Assembly: GCA_947172415.1 (NCBI GenBank)
Contig: OX359190.1
Location: 5,022,001 to 5,086,000 of the forward strand
DNA length: 64,000 bases
Direction of reading: 5' to 3'
From: Chondrosia reniformis
Lineage: Eukaryota; Porifera; Demospongiae; Chondrillida; Chondrillidae
Shown: piece by piece, positions 53,871-64,000 of the stretch
Position numbering within the stretch: position 1 is the stretch's first letter
Layout of the letters: each line of letters opens with the position of its first letter
Made by a program: the position numbers and the translations under genes
The notes under the pieces: generated by a model
Database searches by the model: none
What the model was told of the DNA's origin: nothing
The model's input: the letters and a program-made list of their open reading frames with translations, nothing else

Positions 53871-54330
53871 ATACTCTGTCTCTTGGTCCACTGCCTTCAT
53901 TCTTCTTGTTCATCTCATCTGGCCACTGTCTGTTTTGTCTGAATATGGTATTTCTTCATGCGAACTTCTTTCCTCATGTGAAGAATAGCTTGTCTTTCTT
54001 CCATATGTAAGCTCGTGATGTCTGATAAGCCATGCACAATTGGTATATAGGTGGATCTTCTCATACAGTGCAATATATGGATTGTAGTTGTTACCGTATC
54101 CACTTGTGAGATAGGACATGCAGCTCATTATGGGTTCCCAGTTGGTAAGTGTCATATATGACAGCTAGACGATGGAGGGGTAGGTGCTTTGAATGAAAGG
54201 TTGGTAAAACACTGAAGGCAGCCTGAAATAAATCGGAAAGCCCAAGACCCAAAACATGATGTATCATATTTGCTGCTAACTGTGCTCTGGTGTCACCTTA
54301 TATCTCAAATGCAAGTGCATGGAAAGTGCA
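53871..54330. other. Spacer right of the Gypsy element
   Basis: Overlapping minus frames at 53910-54155 and 53915-54103 have no domain. They could be parts of the gene remnant at 54333-54690 after decay, but no junction is convincing. Confidence 0.3.
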
Positions 54331-54332
54331 AC

Positions 54333-54690
54333 TCAATAGAAAACTTTGATGCGTAATCTTTTCCAGGACATGCAGGCACTAGAATACCTATAGCCTTCTG
54401 TGGCACAAGCATGCTGTTTACTGAAGTTTTCGATGAAGTTGTCAAGAGCCTTCTTCTCGGTAAAGAAAATGCAGTTAGTGGTATCGCCTATTTTACCAGC
54501 CGGGGATTCCTCGAGCTCCAAGTCAAAGTTCAGTTTCTTTATGTGTGTAGGTAAGTATTCAGAGGCCGATTCGTCTATTTCTAATGCTAAGGGTCTACAA
54601 TCGAGTAAATGGTCCGGTAACGTTAATGTTCAACTTCCTAGACCAACTCCTCCTGCCTCGTGACAAGCCTTTGACAAACCACTCTTCATT
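54333..54690 (-). pseudogene. Unidentified gene fragment with a single in-frame stop
   Basis: On the minus strand a frame starts MKSGLSKACHEAGGVGLGS at about 54690. It meets a TGA and then reads on for more than 90 codons without interruption (LPDHLLDCRPLALEIDESAS, THIKKLNFDLELEESPAGKI, CIFFTEKKALDNFIENF) to a stop at 54333. The balanced composition suggests a real former protein. TGA where a CGA would keep the frame suggests C-to-T decay. I do not recognise the family. Confidence 0.4.
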
Positions 54691-54732
54691 TTGTGCTTTT
54701 CTTTATTTTGATGCTGTATTCATTGCTGCAAC

Positions 54733-54780
54733 ATTATTAGCACATTAGGTGATTAATCAATAACCTAATGTGCTAATAAT
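54733..54780. repeat. Perfect 18-bp hairpin
   Basis: ATTATTAGCACATTAGGT and its reverse complement flank a 12-base loop (GATTAATCAATA). It may be a solo foldback or a remnant of TIRs. Confidence 0.75.
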
Positions 54781-54804
54781 CGAGCAAAAATAGATTTTAG
54801 TTAA

Positions 54805-55232
54805 ATACAGTGGGCTCTCTCGTTTAACCAACCTCGAGTTAACTGACAACCTTATTAAACCGAACCAAATCGACTGAAACCGATCTAAATCGTATTCCCC
54901 GTATTACTTTAGGCCCTTGTATATCCGTCCTCAGTTTATCCATATTCAACACTATATTTTCCAATACAGATTTAGGTGTGTCTATACTCCGTAAACCTTT
55001 ATTAACCAACGGTTGCAGAGTAAATTAAGATGGTTTCAGAGAATGGCAGAAGATCAATCAACCGTCAGTGCTATCCTTAAAGAATCATCCTTGAAGAGGA
55101 TTACAACGGCAGAAAGAAGAGACTACCATGCCACAAGATGAAATAAGCGTTAATTGATGCTATGCATATGGTTTTTGATTAATCATGCTTAAGGTTGCCC
55201 TCTTCCATTCATTATTTTGCAACCCTGTTTAG
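54805..55232. repeat. Pogo/Tigger-like terminus and flanking remnant
   Basis: From 54808, CAGTGGGCTCTCTCGTTTAAC and CAACCTCGAGTTAAC resemble the ends of pogo/Tigger-type elements (CAGT followed by repeats of the CTCGxTTAACCxAC kind). A Lys/Arg-rich piece at about 55040-55140 could be residual transposase, but it is too short to confirm. The opposite terminus was not found. Confidence 0.35.
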
Positions 55233-55320
55233 GGGCTGCCAGTGGCAGCCCCCATATCCTGTTCTCATTTACCGATTATGTTGTATGGCTTCATGTTACA
55301 GAAAGATATATATACTGTAA
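55233..55320 (-). repeat. Half copy of the GC-hairpin repeat
   Basis: AGGGGCTGCCAGTGGCAGCC is followed by TTGTATGGCTTCATGTTACAG, matching one end of the 16855 copy; the rest is missing. Confidence 0.6.
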
Positions 55321-55658
55321 ATCCCATTAACATGGAGTCCCTTCTATTTAGCGATTGTAATGGTATCAGTAGAATAGTGGCCTTTTAATAGAGCGATCAG
55401 GCTTTACAAGTATTTATCGACACCACTTTGTTGCTAGAGAAATCGGCAAACTTGCTAATCTTTGCACAAAGTTTAGGATGGTGTGAGCTTGGTCTCTTCC
55501 TTCGCAACTCTACCAGTACCTTATTATTTTCTTCTCGGACTTCTGTTTCTCTGCTACTCTTTACCTCTGACAACTGATACAACCACATCTTGACCTCAAC
55601 CACTCCATAGAGAAAAGTAGTTGATACAGATCATCCTATTGCTAGGTAGAACACATGA

Positions 55659-56023
55659 CCTACCAATTACCTTTTCACATCTTAGTATAGACTGAAGCTG
55701 ATGCATCTGCATGTCAACAAAGATTCCAGTCTTAATAGGGTCCCAGCTAATAACCACATCAGATTTGATTTGCCTTGTGAGGGAGCTAAGAATACCGACG
55801 GTTAGTTGCGTTCGATGTCCCTTGTGTGCAAGTTACAAAATGATCTCTAACCCTGTTGATTATGTGAATGCATGCAACAACCATCTTAGCTTCCTCACAA
55901 GGAAAATCAAATCTGCTGTGGTCCTTAGCTGGGACCCTATTAAGACTGAAACCTTTGTTGATATATGGCATGCAAATGCATCATCTTCAGCCTATACTAA
56001 GGTGTGAAAAGGTAATTGGTAGG
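55659..56023. mobile_element. 365-bp MITE with ~150-bp TIRs
   Basis: Ends CCTACCAATTACCTTTTCAC and the reverse complement. The arms also share CTTAGTATAG, CTGAAG, AGTCTTAATAGGGTCCCAGC and GATTTGAT, so most of the element is foldback with a ~60-base centre. The two frames called here are the arms. Target duplication unresolved. Confidence 0.75.
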
Positions 56024-56688
56024 CCGTGCTGACTCTCAACAAGGCTTTATTGTCATAGTAATTGCAACAAACACTCCTTATTCCTACCAATGGACAAGTA
56101 AATTATGAACAAAATACATAAAAAGAGAAGCCAGAGCTTAAATTACCAAACTTTTAATATGGTTGACTAAACGAATTGCTTTTGCATCAATATAAGGACA
56201 TTTCTGCCTCAAACTTAACGGGAACGTATACAAATACGCTTTCTCTAACCGTTGCTACAACTTGCATATTTGGTAGCTCCTTCTCGTAGGAGAGCGTTGA
56301 CTTGTCATAGTCGTTCACAAAAGGGATGATCTTCTTTAGCAATGAAGCTGTGACATTTTTGCAATGTCACTCACATGATTCTCTAAGTGTGTATGGAGCG
56401 ACATCCAAGGGTGTTGGTGACACACTAGAGAAACATCATAATACTTCACCAGATTGCGCAATCGTAACCTTGAATTCTTCATTTTATCTAGCAATTTTAA
56501 TTAAGCAATATTTCGCAGACGTTTGTCATACACATATAACATGTTGGTTTCAAAGTGATCTCACCAATTGAAATTTTATTATTTTAACCCTTGGTTTCAA
56601 TATAAATTTTCTATAGCTTTTCTATAGTCCTATTGCCTTTTATATGCAGACATGGTCCTCTGTTTTCTACCAAACGGAGACCTAAATA
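56024..56688. other. Spacer including the inverted dispersed repeat
   Basis: 56140-56240 is the inverted partner of 31185-31296. The frame at 56326-56571 has no domain. A 12-base palindromic pair (TGACATTTTTGCAATGTCA) lies near 56350. Nothing else is identifiable. Confidence 0.35.
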
Positions 56689-57010
56689 TACAAGTATTTC
56701 CAGTTTGAAAACTTGTGGGGCTGCCCCCCACGAATTAACTCGAACTACTTGGCCGCATCGTTGGGCTTTAATATGTATATTCTTAATCCTAACGATTAAG
56801 GACGCTCAAGTGTCCTGAACTTTATAAATAACGATGAAAAAGCTTCGATACCTAAAGCTTCCTGAATGCCGCCATTTGCATTAACGATGTATTGACGTAT
56901 AAATTAATTGTTGCAATAGTTGCGTTTGAACACGTATTATACATATATCGATGTATAAAATAAGTGTTATAATAGTTGCGGATGAATCTGTATTATATAT
57001 ATAGATATCT
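56689..57010 (+). repeat. GC-hairpin dispersed repeat, copy
   Basis: ACAAGTATTTCCAGTTTGAAA, GGGGCTGCCCCCCACGAATT and TTGGCCGCATCGTTGGGCTT, then GACGCTCAAGTGTCCTGAAC and CGCCATTTGC, in the same orientation as the 15067 copy. The far GC-rich end is missing. Confidence 0.65.
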
Positions 57011-57084
57011 ATATACAGTACAAGTATATACAGTACAAGTTACAATATACTAAGGTAATCTAATATAATTAATATAAATAACTA

Positions 57085-57784
57085 GAAATATTAAAAACAT
57101 TCTACAAAAATAGTGAAGATGTAGGGAAGGCACAAAAAGCACAGAAACAAGAATGTACACAGTGAAGCAATAGCTATATATGCATGAATCATGCAACACC
57201 CTTGGTTGTAGGATTCATGCATAGCTAATGCTTCACTGTGTAACATCCTTTTCTTGTTTCTGTGCTTTTTTGCCATCCCTACATCTTCACTATTTTTGTA
57301 GAAATTTTTTAATATTTTAGTTTCTGTGCTTTTTACGGAGCATAAGCTAAGTATTCGATAGTTTAAACCCATTTTGACTGATTATGATGTCATTAAAATT
57401 TCAAATTTATTGAGGCCTTGACTCTGGGGCCATGAAAACCATCATATTCAATAATAGCGTTATCACTCTCGCTTCTACAAAAGAATACAGCTCGGAAAAT
57501 TTGCAATAGTTTCGTTCAACAATTAGTCCAAAAGCTTTTTTAGTTACGGCTGGCGAAAAAGAATGACGAAAATGGGAATTTTTAAAGTTTATTATTTCGC
57601 CAGTGGGACATATTTACTTGTCTTTAAGGTCTATTTAGAGTATGTACATTGTATATTTAGCTATACATAGCCTTGTTTTGTCGATTTTCAGCCTATTTCG
57701 GGATTTCGCTTCTATACCAATGTATCGGGAAAACGAAAAAACCGTGTCATCCCTACATAGGGAGTACTACCGTACTCCCTGATT
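57085..57784. mobile_element. Second copy of the composite foldback repeat
   Basis: Foldback 57085-57315 (arms with ACAAAAATAGTGAAGATGTA) followed by the ~470-base block and the terminal palindrome GGGAGTACTACCGTACTCCC (57765-57784), then TGA. Same order as 3124-3837. The palindrome arms differ from the 3.8-kb copy by a paired change (GGGAG/CTCCC for GAGAG/CTCTC), which preserves pairing. Confidence 0.7.
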
Positions 57785-58544
57785 CATGTGGCTCCAAGAA
57801 AGGACTTAGCAACAGAATGGGCAAAGTATCATAAAGTTTAGGGTATAAAACTGATTTTAAATTAATTTAGGCCTCTGTTAGGTAGAAAACGGAGGACAAA
57901 GTCTGCATATAAAATGCGATTTGACTAAAGAAAACCTATAGGAAATTTATATTGAAACAATGTGTTATATTGATAAAAATTTTCAATTGGTCAGATCACT
58001 GTGAGATCAACAAATATCATGGTACATGTGTTTGACAAACGGCTGGCGAACGTTTGCTTAATTAAAGTTGAAAAGAATCAGGATATAATGAAGAATGCAA
58101 ACTTACGATTGCACAATCTAATGAAGTAAAGTGATGTTTCTCTAGTGCATCATAAACTCCTCTATGTCTTTGACTGCACATTTTGGGAATCATTTGATGT
58201 TGCTAAAACGTCACCGTCTCTTTGCAAAAGAAAATCATCCTTTCGAGAATGGCTAGGACAAGTTGATGCTCTCCTAGAGAAGGAGCTACGGAAACCTATT
58301 GTGGGTGGTGCACAGGTTGAAGGGGTCCAGAGGCATAGCCCATGGGCTAATATTTTTGGATATTTCAGGCAATTTGTCAACCATTCAGTGTGATTACCAA
58401 GCAAGATGAATGTTTTATATACAAAAATTGTTGATGCAACAACCATGCAAGTACATGTATAACTACACTGAGTATGACAGATAGTATTAGCTAGAAAGTC
58501 AAACAAATCAGCTAGTATCACGGTCCAACATATCTAACATTGTT
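57785..58544. other. Spacer with one possible exon
   Basis: A plus frame at 58145-58393 reads SPSLCKRKSSFREWLGQVDA, then LRKPIVGGAQVEG and NIFGYFRQFVNHSV. It is protein-like but unrecognised, with an opposing 119-codon frame on the minus strand. Gene status is not supported beyond composition. Confidence 0.25.
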
Positions 58545-58546
58545 AT

Positions 58547-58912
58547 TCAACGAGGATGCTTCCTTGCGAAAGCAGACAGTACTGCCTCATAGTCAATAGA
58601 CATCCCATAGTTGAAGTGCATCAGTGCCAGGCCATTCAATCGTGCTTGTCCGATTGTTGACCTCAAATATGTTTTCAGCCGCTTGAGGCTACTGATGCTC
58701 CGCTTACAGGAGCAGCTGGTCACGGGTAGGGTGCAAACAATCCTCAGCAGTGTGGCAGTGTTGGGAAAGTAGCTGCTGTCATGCTGAAGAACAGTATCTG
58801 CTGGCTTGTTTGGCACCTCTCCCTTGTGGTTGTCCCATTTCGCTCCCCAGCATATCAATTCCATATCAAGGTTTTATGGTGATGGTAGGTCATCCTTGTA
58901 AATGTCTGCTAG
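58547..58912 (-). pseudogene. hAT-family transposase C-terminal fragment
   Basis: Minus-strand sequence reads ADIYKDDLPSP, a stop (TAA), then NLDMELICWGAKW. The hAT dimerisation region follows: TATLLRIVCTLPVTSCSCKR, SISSLKRLKTYLRSTIGQ, ARLNGLALMHFNYGM. This matches the C terminus of hAT-derived proteins of the ZMYM/THAP12-like kind. The rest of the transposase is absent: at 58912 the sequence changes to a plus-strand non-LTR element, which may have inserted into it. Confidence 0.75.
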
Positions 58913-60600
58913 TTCCTTCACATGCTCTATGTGTCCAGGAGAGGCTTGATGAGTGCAAGTCTGTGGGGCTGGATAGTGTAAGCTCAAGAGTATTAAAGCG
59001 ATGTGTCACAGCATTCTTGATGCCAATAACGTGACTATTCCAGAAGATAGTGCTGAGCGGGGTGTTCCCAGAGGCTTGGAAGGTGGCACGCATAACTCCT
59101 ATTCATAAGAAGGGACCCACAAGTTCACCCTCCAACTACAGACCAATATCTGTGTTGCAACATTCTCAACCACACTTGAGAGAGTGCTCCTGCCCCAGCT
59201 GAGAATGAGGCTCCTACAGTACATTCCTGATGAGCAGTTTGGGTTTGTGCCCAATACAGGTATTGCTGATGTAGGGGTAGTTATTGCCGGTGAGGTTGCC
59301 ACTGCCCTAGAAACAAGGGAGGAGCTAAGAGTCGTTGTACTTGACCTCAAAGGGGCATTCAATCGAGTGTGGTGGCGTGGACTACTTACACACTTGTGGG
59401 CAGTGGGTATCAGGGACAAAGCATTCAAGTCGCTCAACAGTTATCTCTCGCAGCACTTCTTTGTGGTTGCCACCAATGGTGAAAATCTGAGCTCTGTCAG
59501 ATCTGATCAGTTGTGCCCCAAGGAGGAATATGGTCACCGTTGTTTTTGACCTGTTTGTTCGGACGTTGCCCAGAGAGGTTCAGCACACAATGATGCTATG
59601 CTATGCAGATGACACAACCATAATGATGAGAGTACCAACAGGTGGCAGGAAGACATGTGCTGCCTTGCTCAACTCCGACCTGGAGAGAATGCTGAACTTT
59701 GGGAAAAAGTGGCTACTCGAGTTCCAAGTTAAGAAAACAAAAGCCATCACAATCAGCAGAAAAAGATAACCTTGTGAAAATCAACCACTAATCATGGACG
59801 GAACAAAAATTGCTGAAAATAAGACTCTGAAAGTTTTGGGGTTCACCATGACAGCAAAGGAACATGGTCAACACATGTTGACAGAACAGTGAAGGAGGCC
59901 TGACAAAGACGAGGCGCTATCAGGCGAGTGAGAGGGTACCTCAATGACAATGGGCTTTACTTAGCATACAAGGCCATTGTCCGTCTGAAATTAGAGTATG
60001 GCAGCCTAACCTACTGGAGCACAGCCAAGACCAACCTGATCAAGCTTGATCAAATCAAGCAGCAGGCACAAGGTGTCTTTGGGGGACTTGCGGTCAAGTC
60101 TCTTGAGCAGAGAAGGGAAGCAGCAACAGTGGGACTAACATGTAGGCTCTTCTTAGGAAATGTTAAGCAACCACTTGAGACCCTCACCCCAGAATATAGG
60201 ACCCTAGTAAAGGAAGGCTCAGGAGGTCCGCCAGACTGGGAGGACACAAGCAACAGCACCAAAATCAGCTACAGCGTCAGTTAACAACCAAATCTTTGGA
60301 GGCATTCAAAAGAAGTTTCAGAGGCGGAATTCATGATATCTGGAATAGATTGGAGTCAGAGTGCCTGCAGACTCCCAGCCCAGGCTGGAAGACTTGCTGG
60401 AGGGAGCTGCAAAGAGAACTAATGAACAGAACAAATGTATACATGTAGAGCTAACTTGTCCGTCATATCTCACCCATCCTTGTAACATCATCCCATATGA
60501 ACTGGTCTGTATCTACCGTAAAAAAGCTCTTGGTTTATTTCAGGTATATAAAGATGAGCTTTAGGACTTTTAAGAAATCTTTCATATCCTGTAATATAAG
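58912..60600 (+). mobile_element. 5'-truncated non-LTR (LINE) retrotransposon with RT domain
   Basis: The plus strand starts within RT (ERLDECKSVGLDSVSSRVLK), meets a stop at 59032-59034, and continues VFPEAWKVARITPIHKKGP and SNYRPISVL. After a shift near 59160 it reads LRMRLLQYIPDEQFGFVPNT, VVVLDLKGAFNRVWWRGLL (first catalytic Asp), and after another shift MLCYADDTTIMM (YADD active site, 59605). The thumb and C-terminal region follows (59928-60284, LEYGSLTYWSTAKTNL), then the tail to about 60440. It resembles the jockey/CR1-like group, which lacks RNase H. No poly(A) was defined. The element is dead. Confidence 0.75.
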
Positions 60601-60648
60601 AAGCATCAGAATATGAAAGATGGTCCCAGGCATTGATAAAGTTATTTT

Positions 60649-61080
60649 TCATGGTTTGTACTTGATAAGCTGATATTTGCAGTATTGTGCATAATGAGTA
60701 CCATTTGGATAAGGTGAATAGGATGGAAATGTTCGTATAATAACAGTTGATCGTCTGGTTTTTAATTGATTTTGAGTAACTGTAAATTTTGATACAAATG
60801 AGATTAAATTCATGGTAATAGGTGCAGTGCTCTTTGAGTAGAAATCAACAATTGTAGAATTTGTAATGAGTTGAGAATTTGTTGACTGCTGTGGCTGGGT
60901 TGCTTTTATAGGTCCAGAACTATCAAGATTTAGTGTGACAAATGAATATTTACTGCTGTATAAAGGTAATCTAAGAAGCATGAGAGTTTTTTCTTGCGCA
61001 CTGAAGTCACGTACTCCAACTAACTCAGACCGTATAACACTTTGTGTCTGTGATGTTGGGGATAATTTGGTTACACGTGT
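60649..61080 (-). other. Open tail downstream of the RT-nuclease element
   Basis: The frame containing the nuclease continues for about 140 codons past the last recognisable motif (ARSSYHRPSNL), Ser/Thr/Pro-rich and without a domain. It may be a genuine C-terminal extension or an open frame by chance. Confidence 0.3.
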
Positions 61081-64000
61081 TGGTGACTCTGAGAGATTTG
61101 AAGGACGATGGTAGCTGGATCTTGCTCCATGTAGACACATCACTGCAGATCTAATGAGGGAGAAACTTAGCTTGCATCTTAACCAGTTGACTGTGAGGCT
61201 GTATGGTTGTTGATGTTTTTCATCGATTAAAGAGGCTAGGCGATTGTAGGTGACTTTAGCTGCTGGGGCCATAGTCCCTGAGGTTGACAATACAAGGGCG
61301 GTAAAAGTGCTGTGTTCAATTTCACGTATTCGTGCTTCATAGTTTCTGTGTTTCTCATTTTTATGTTTCCTGTAGCAAGAGGTGAGGGACATACTGCTGT
61401 TTGATTTGGCAAGTGGGTTAAAGATGTGAACATCAAAGTATATGTTGTTTCATGTTTGCTTCCCAAGAAGCCATTTGCCTTGATATCTAGGCGGGCTCCA
61501 TCTTCAGTGATAGCAGATTTGGGTCCTTTTGCTCTCCTGATAGAGGTTGTAACATAGGCTCAATTCCTACACATGAGCAAACCCCAGTTATCAGATTTGC
61601 AGTCAGGTCTCGTAGGCAGGCCTCCACAGGGGCAGCTCATGGCATGATCTATGGTGAACTTCTTTCCACATGTGCAGTAGGATGGCAATCTGAATGGCTG
61701 CCAGCCATATCGTAGACATAGGGCATCTCTAAAGGCTCCCTTACTTAGAGCAAAGCCATGTTCAAGGATTGGGAGGGTGTTTAACCAGTTTGAGGCGCCC
61801 TTTTCTTTCAGAATATCAACTGAACACTTCTGCTTTTCAGGTAGTGATTTGTGTATCTCGGATGCTATTTGGGACTGTTTCTCACGTTTCACACTAAGAG
61901 CTTCTCTTTTAGCATCCCTTTGTCTCTGTTGGATGTCTGCTGTGTATTGGTATTGTTGATGGAAAATTTGATTGGACAGGGGGGCAATGATGCTTTTGCA
62001 GGCTTGAAACTGTTGCTTTGCTAAGTCAGCTGGGATTGTGACACCTAGTCCACCAAAGCGGGTTGGCAGGGCTAAGAGCTTTCTCTCTGTGTCCGTAAAA
62101 CTGCTCCTGCCTGTAATGGCTGGTAGAAATTTGCATCTTAGGTGTTCTTCTAGTGGCTTCACTGTTTCTGCTGGAACTGACATAGTTCTGATTAGATAGG
62201 TCCATTTACTTAGAGTTCCATGGGTGAAAGCAGAGTATGCAGCTTGTGGTTCAGTTCTTGCTATTTCCGTTAGCTGTAACAACTCTTCGATCCATTCATG
62301 AACTTTCTCTTGTACAAATGTTTCTTTAAATGAGTTTGTTCCAATTGCAGCGCCAAGATATCTTCTTCCTTAACAATTAGCCAAGTTTTGTTGGCATTAG
62401 CGAAGTAGCTTTATCTGGGTCCAATTCTCAGTAGTTCATTCCACCAGGTTTTCAGGTTTTGTAACTGACCACTGGCAGTTGCATCGTCAGCATACCACAC
62501 TTGTTTTGTCTTTTCTGAGGTCACCTTCAGCTGTTTTATGAGTGGTATTGTGGCCACAGCATAGATTGCCATGGCTAAGGGATCCCCCTGGGTTGTACCT
62601 TTACTTGAAGGGATGGTCTCTCCATCGATAAAAAGAAGTGGATTTGAACGATAGGTGTTAGTTGTTATGGTGGATAGAGAAGGGCAGATGCCTTGAATGT
62701 TTCTGAGGGCAGTTTGCCAATTTATTGAGTTGAAAGCATTTTTAGCATCGATGAGGAGAATGGCTTGGGTGTCCTTGTCTTCAAAGATGGCTTTCATTGC
62801 ATGTACAGCTGCCTCACACCTGTCCAGCGCATAACTGGATTGAACCTGTTGTTTCAAGTATATCTTGTCTAATGATGGAACGTACTGCCTTGCTAATGAT
62901 TCTCCTACTACATTCACCAATTCCGATGGGTCTTACACCTGGGTTTTTGTCTAAAGGGACAAGTCTACTAGCAACAAGGGCAGTGAGTCCTGAAGGGTCA
63001 ACATATTCAGTGCTTATTCGTATGGCACATAATGCTAAGGACTCACATAGATCACCCTGAAGCCTTGTGGAAAGATGTACAGAGTCTTCTCCAGCTGGCT
63101 GCATTAACTCCAGATGGTCCTGCTGATCCAAAAGCTCTCAGTGCAATAGATCGTATGAGGGGACTGTTGATTTGCTCAAAGATGACAGGATGAGGTCTGT
63201 CAGAGTTGGTGTTGGTCAAAGCTGATGGCTGGAGAGGTTGTCCTGCTGGGTGCTTCTGTTTCAGTATGTCCCGAACAGATTTTTCTTCTTTGTTTCCACA
63301 GTTTACTAGGGAGTCTAAAGGGAGCGGACCTCCACCATTTTGATTGGAAAGTAGTCTGAGGGCAGCATTTACTTTGCCATTCTTCATCAGTTTGGTAAAT
63401 ACTCTCGTTTTATTCTGCTGCTGGGGCCTACATCGGGTATTTTTGCATAGTTGTTTCTGGATGCTGCGTCCCTCACGAACTAATTCGTCGATATTACCAT
63501 CATTCCATTGATTCAGTTGTTTTTCCAGGTGAGCTATGTGCTGTTTGTTTTTTGAGGAAGGGATTGGTTTTTGTAGGAGAAGAATGGGAAAGATCATTGC
63601 AGCTTTCAGGGCAATGGATTCCAAACAGGAGCCATTTGCATACTCCCGAAAGAGTCTGGACAGTTCGTGCACAAATGTATTGCCTGCTTTACCCGATGGC
63701 ACTCTAAACAAGTCTTTTTTCCAGTGGATCACTTCATCGTAGGTACAAGTCATCATGTGGCACAGTGATTCACCCTCACAGTTTCCCCATGTGAAATTAG
63801 GGTTAGGCATAGGTGTGAATTCTGGTAAGTTTTCAGTCATCAGCGTGCTGGAATGAATATCTTGTCTTACAGGTGTATCCTGACGAAGTTCTTTGTTTGG
63901 GCTAGGGTTTCTGTTAGTTTCTGTTGGTGATAGTCCGTAAGACCCATTTGAGCCTGTCGAGGCGGATTGTGTGTTGGTTGATTTGTCGTTTCCTCTGTGC
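61081..64000 (-). mobile_element. Non-LTR element with RT, CCHC knuckle and restriction-like nuclease; cut by the right edge
   Basis: Minus-strand order: an N-terminal helical region (63840-63052, FTWGNCEGESLCHMMTCTYD, KKDLFRVPSGKAGNTFV) whose frame stays open to 64000; RT start (ALVASRLVPLDKNPGVRPIG, 62980); RT fingers/palm (AILLIDAKNAFNSINW, TTQGDPLAMAIYA, VWYADDATASG, 62760-62480); thumb (62282 down, FTHGTLSKWTYLIRTM); and KGASNWLNTLPILEHGFALS. A CCHC-like knuckle (CTCGKKFTIDHAMSC, about 61660) and a nuclease-like part (DGARLDIKANGF, then FDVHIFNP in another frame, 61500-61400) complete it. RT followed by CCHC and restriction-like nuclease is the R2/NeSL-type layout. Frameshifts and a small deletion near 62350 break it. 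Confidence 0.7.

Noticed and set aside
55711-56007. 98-codon plus frame
   Set aside because: Runs through the arms of a palindromic MITE; the reverse arm gives a similar frame on the other strand.

Overview
The window reads as AT-rich metazoan DNA, most likely a sponge (demosponge) or another early-branching marine invertebrate. Evidence for an animal: multi-exon genes with short GT-AG introns (often 50-120 bp), a LIS1-type WD40 exon, adhesion-GPCR exons with a GPS cleavage motif, a ZSWIM3-like/PHD gene and a chromo-barrel exon. Evidence for sponge affinity is only the mixture of multi-copy gene families as I remember them, so the species is inference. Nothing prokaryotic is present: no operons, ribosome-binding sites, CRISPR array or recognisable tRNA/rRNA.

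Layout. 1-8 kb: remnants of host-type or repetitive gene families (a first exon leaving the left edge, a SAM-like exon with a decayed tail, a chromo-barrel exon, a decayed minus-strand gene, a decayed C2H2-family gene) mixed with foldback elements. 8-17 kb: dispersed repeats, an orphan ZSWIM-like N-terminal exon, one intact single-exon OB-fold/zinc-ribbon gene (11.2-12.3 kb) and several terminal-inverted-repeat (TIR) elements. 17.9-25.2 kb: a large broken Helitron (2A-like leader, 45-bp repeats, HUH/Y2 Rep, PIF1-type helicase, OTU domain). 25.4-25.9 kb: a perfect 210-bp duplication around a 35-bp hairpin. 26.7-29.7 kb: a single LIS1-like exon followed by a decayed adhesion-GPCR gene. 30.3-30.7 kb: a small two-exon gene. 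34.2-37.7 kb: a ZSWIM3-like gene with SWIM and PHD fingers, splice sites preserved but with several nonsense codons and a frameshift. 38.3-40.0 kb: a TIR element. 40.9-47.7 kb: a second, more decayed Helitron of the same architecture. 48.5-49.5 kb: a long-TIR MITE carrying a hammerhead-ribozyme-like sequence. 50.3-53.9 kb: a minus-strand Gypsy element lacking a recognisable RNase H. 54-58 kb: gene fragments, MITEs and a composite repeat. 58.5-60.5 kb: a hAT fragment head to head with a truncated non-LTR retrotransposon. 60.9-64 kb: a minus-strand retroelement with RT, CCHC knuckle and restriction-like nuclease, running off the right edge.

The most interesting signal is that both Helitrons begin with a short ORF that ends in a hydrophobic stretch plus a 2A-like ribosome-skipping motif (GDIKQNPGP and GDIESNPGP), upstream of the 15-residue repeats and Rep-helicase. 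I know 2A-like peptides from viruses, some non-LTR retrotransposons and some sea-urchin immune receptors, but not from Helitrons. Because the two copies differ in sequence yet both keep the core motif, the arrangement looks ancestral to this Helitron lineage. The second strong signal is the hammerhead-like fold inside a TA-flanked MITE, with a degenerate relative 46 kb away that has nearly the same loop. Almost every gene here is broken, which marks the locus as a transposon-rich graveyard; the OB-fold gene is the main exception.
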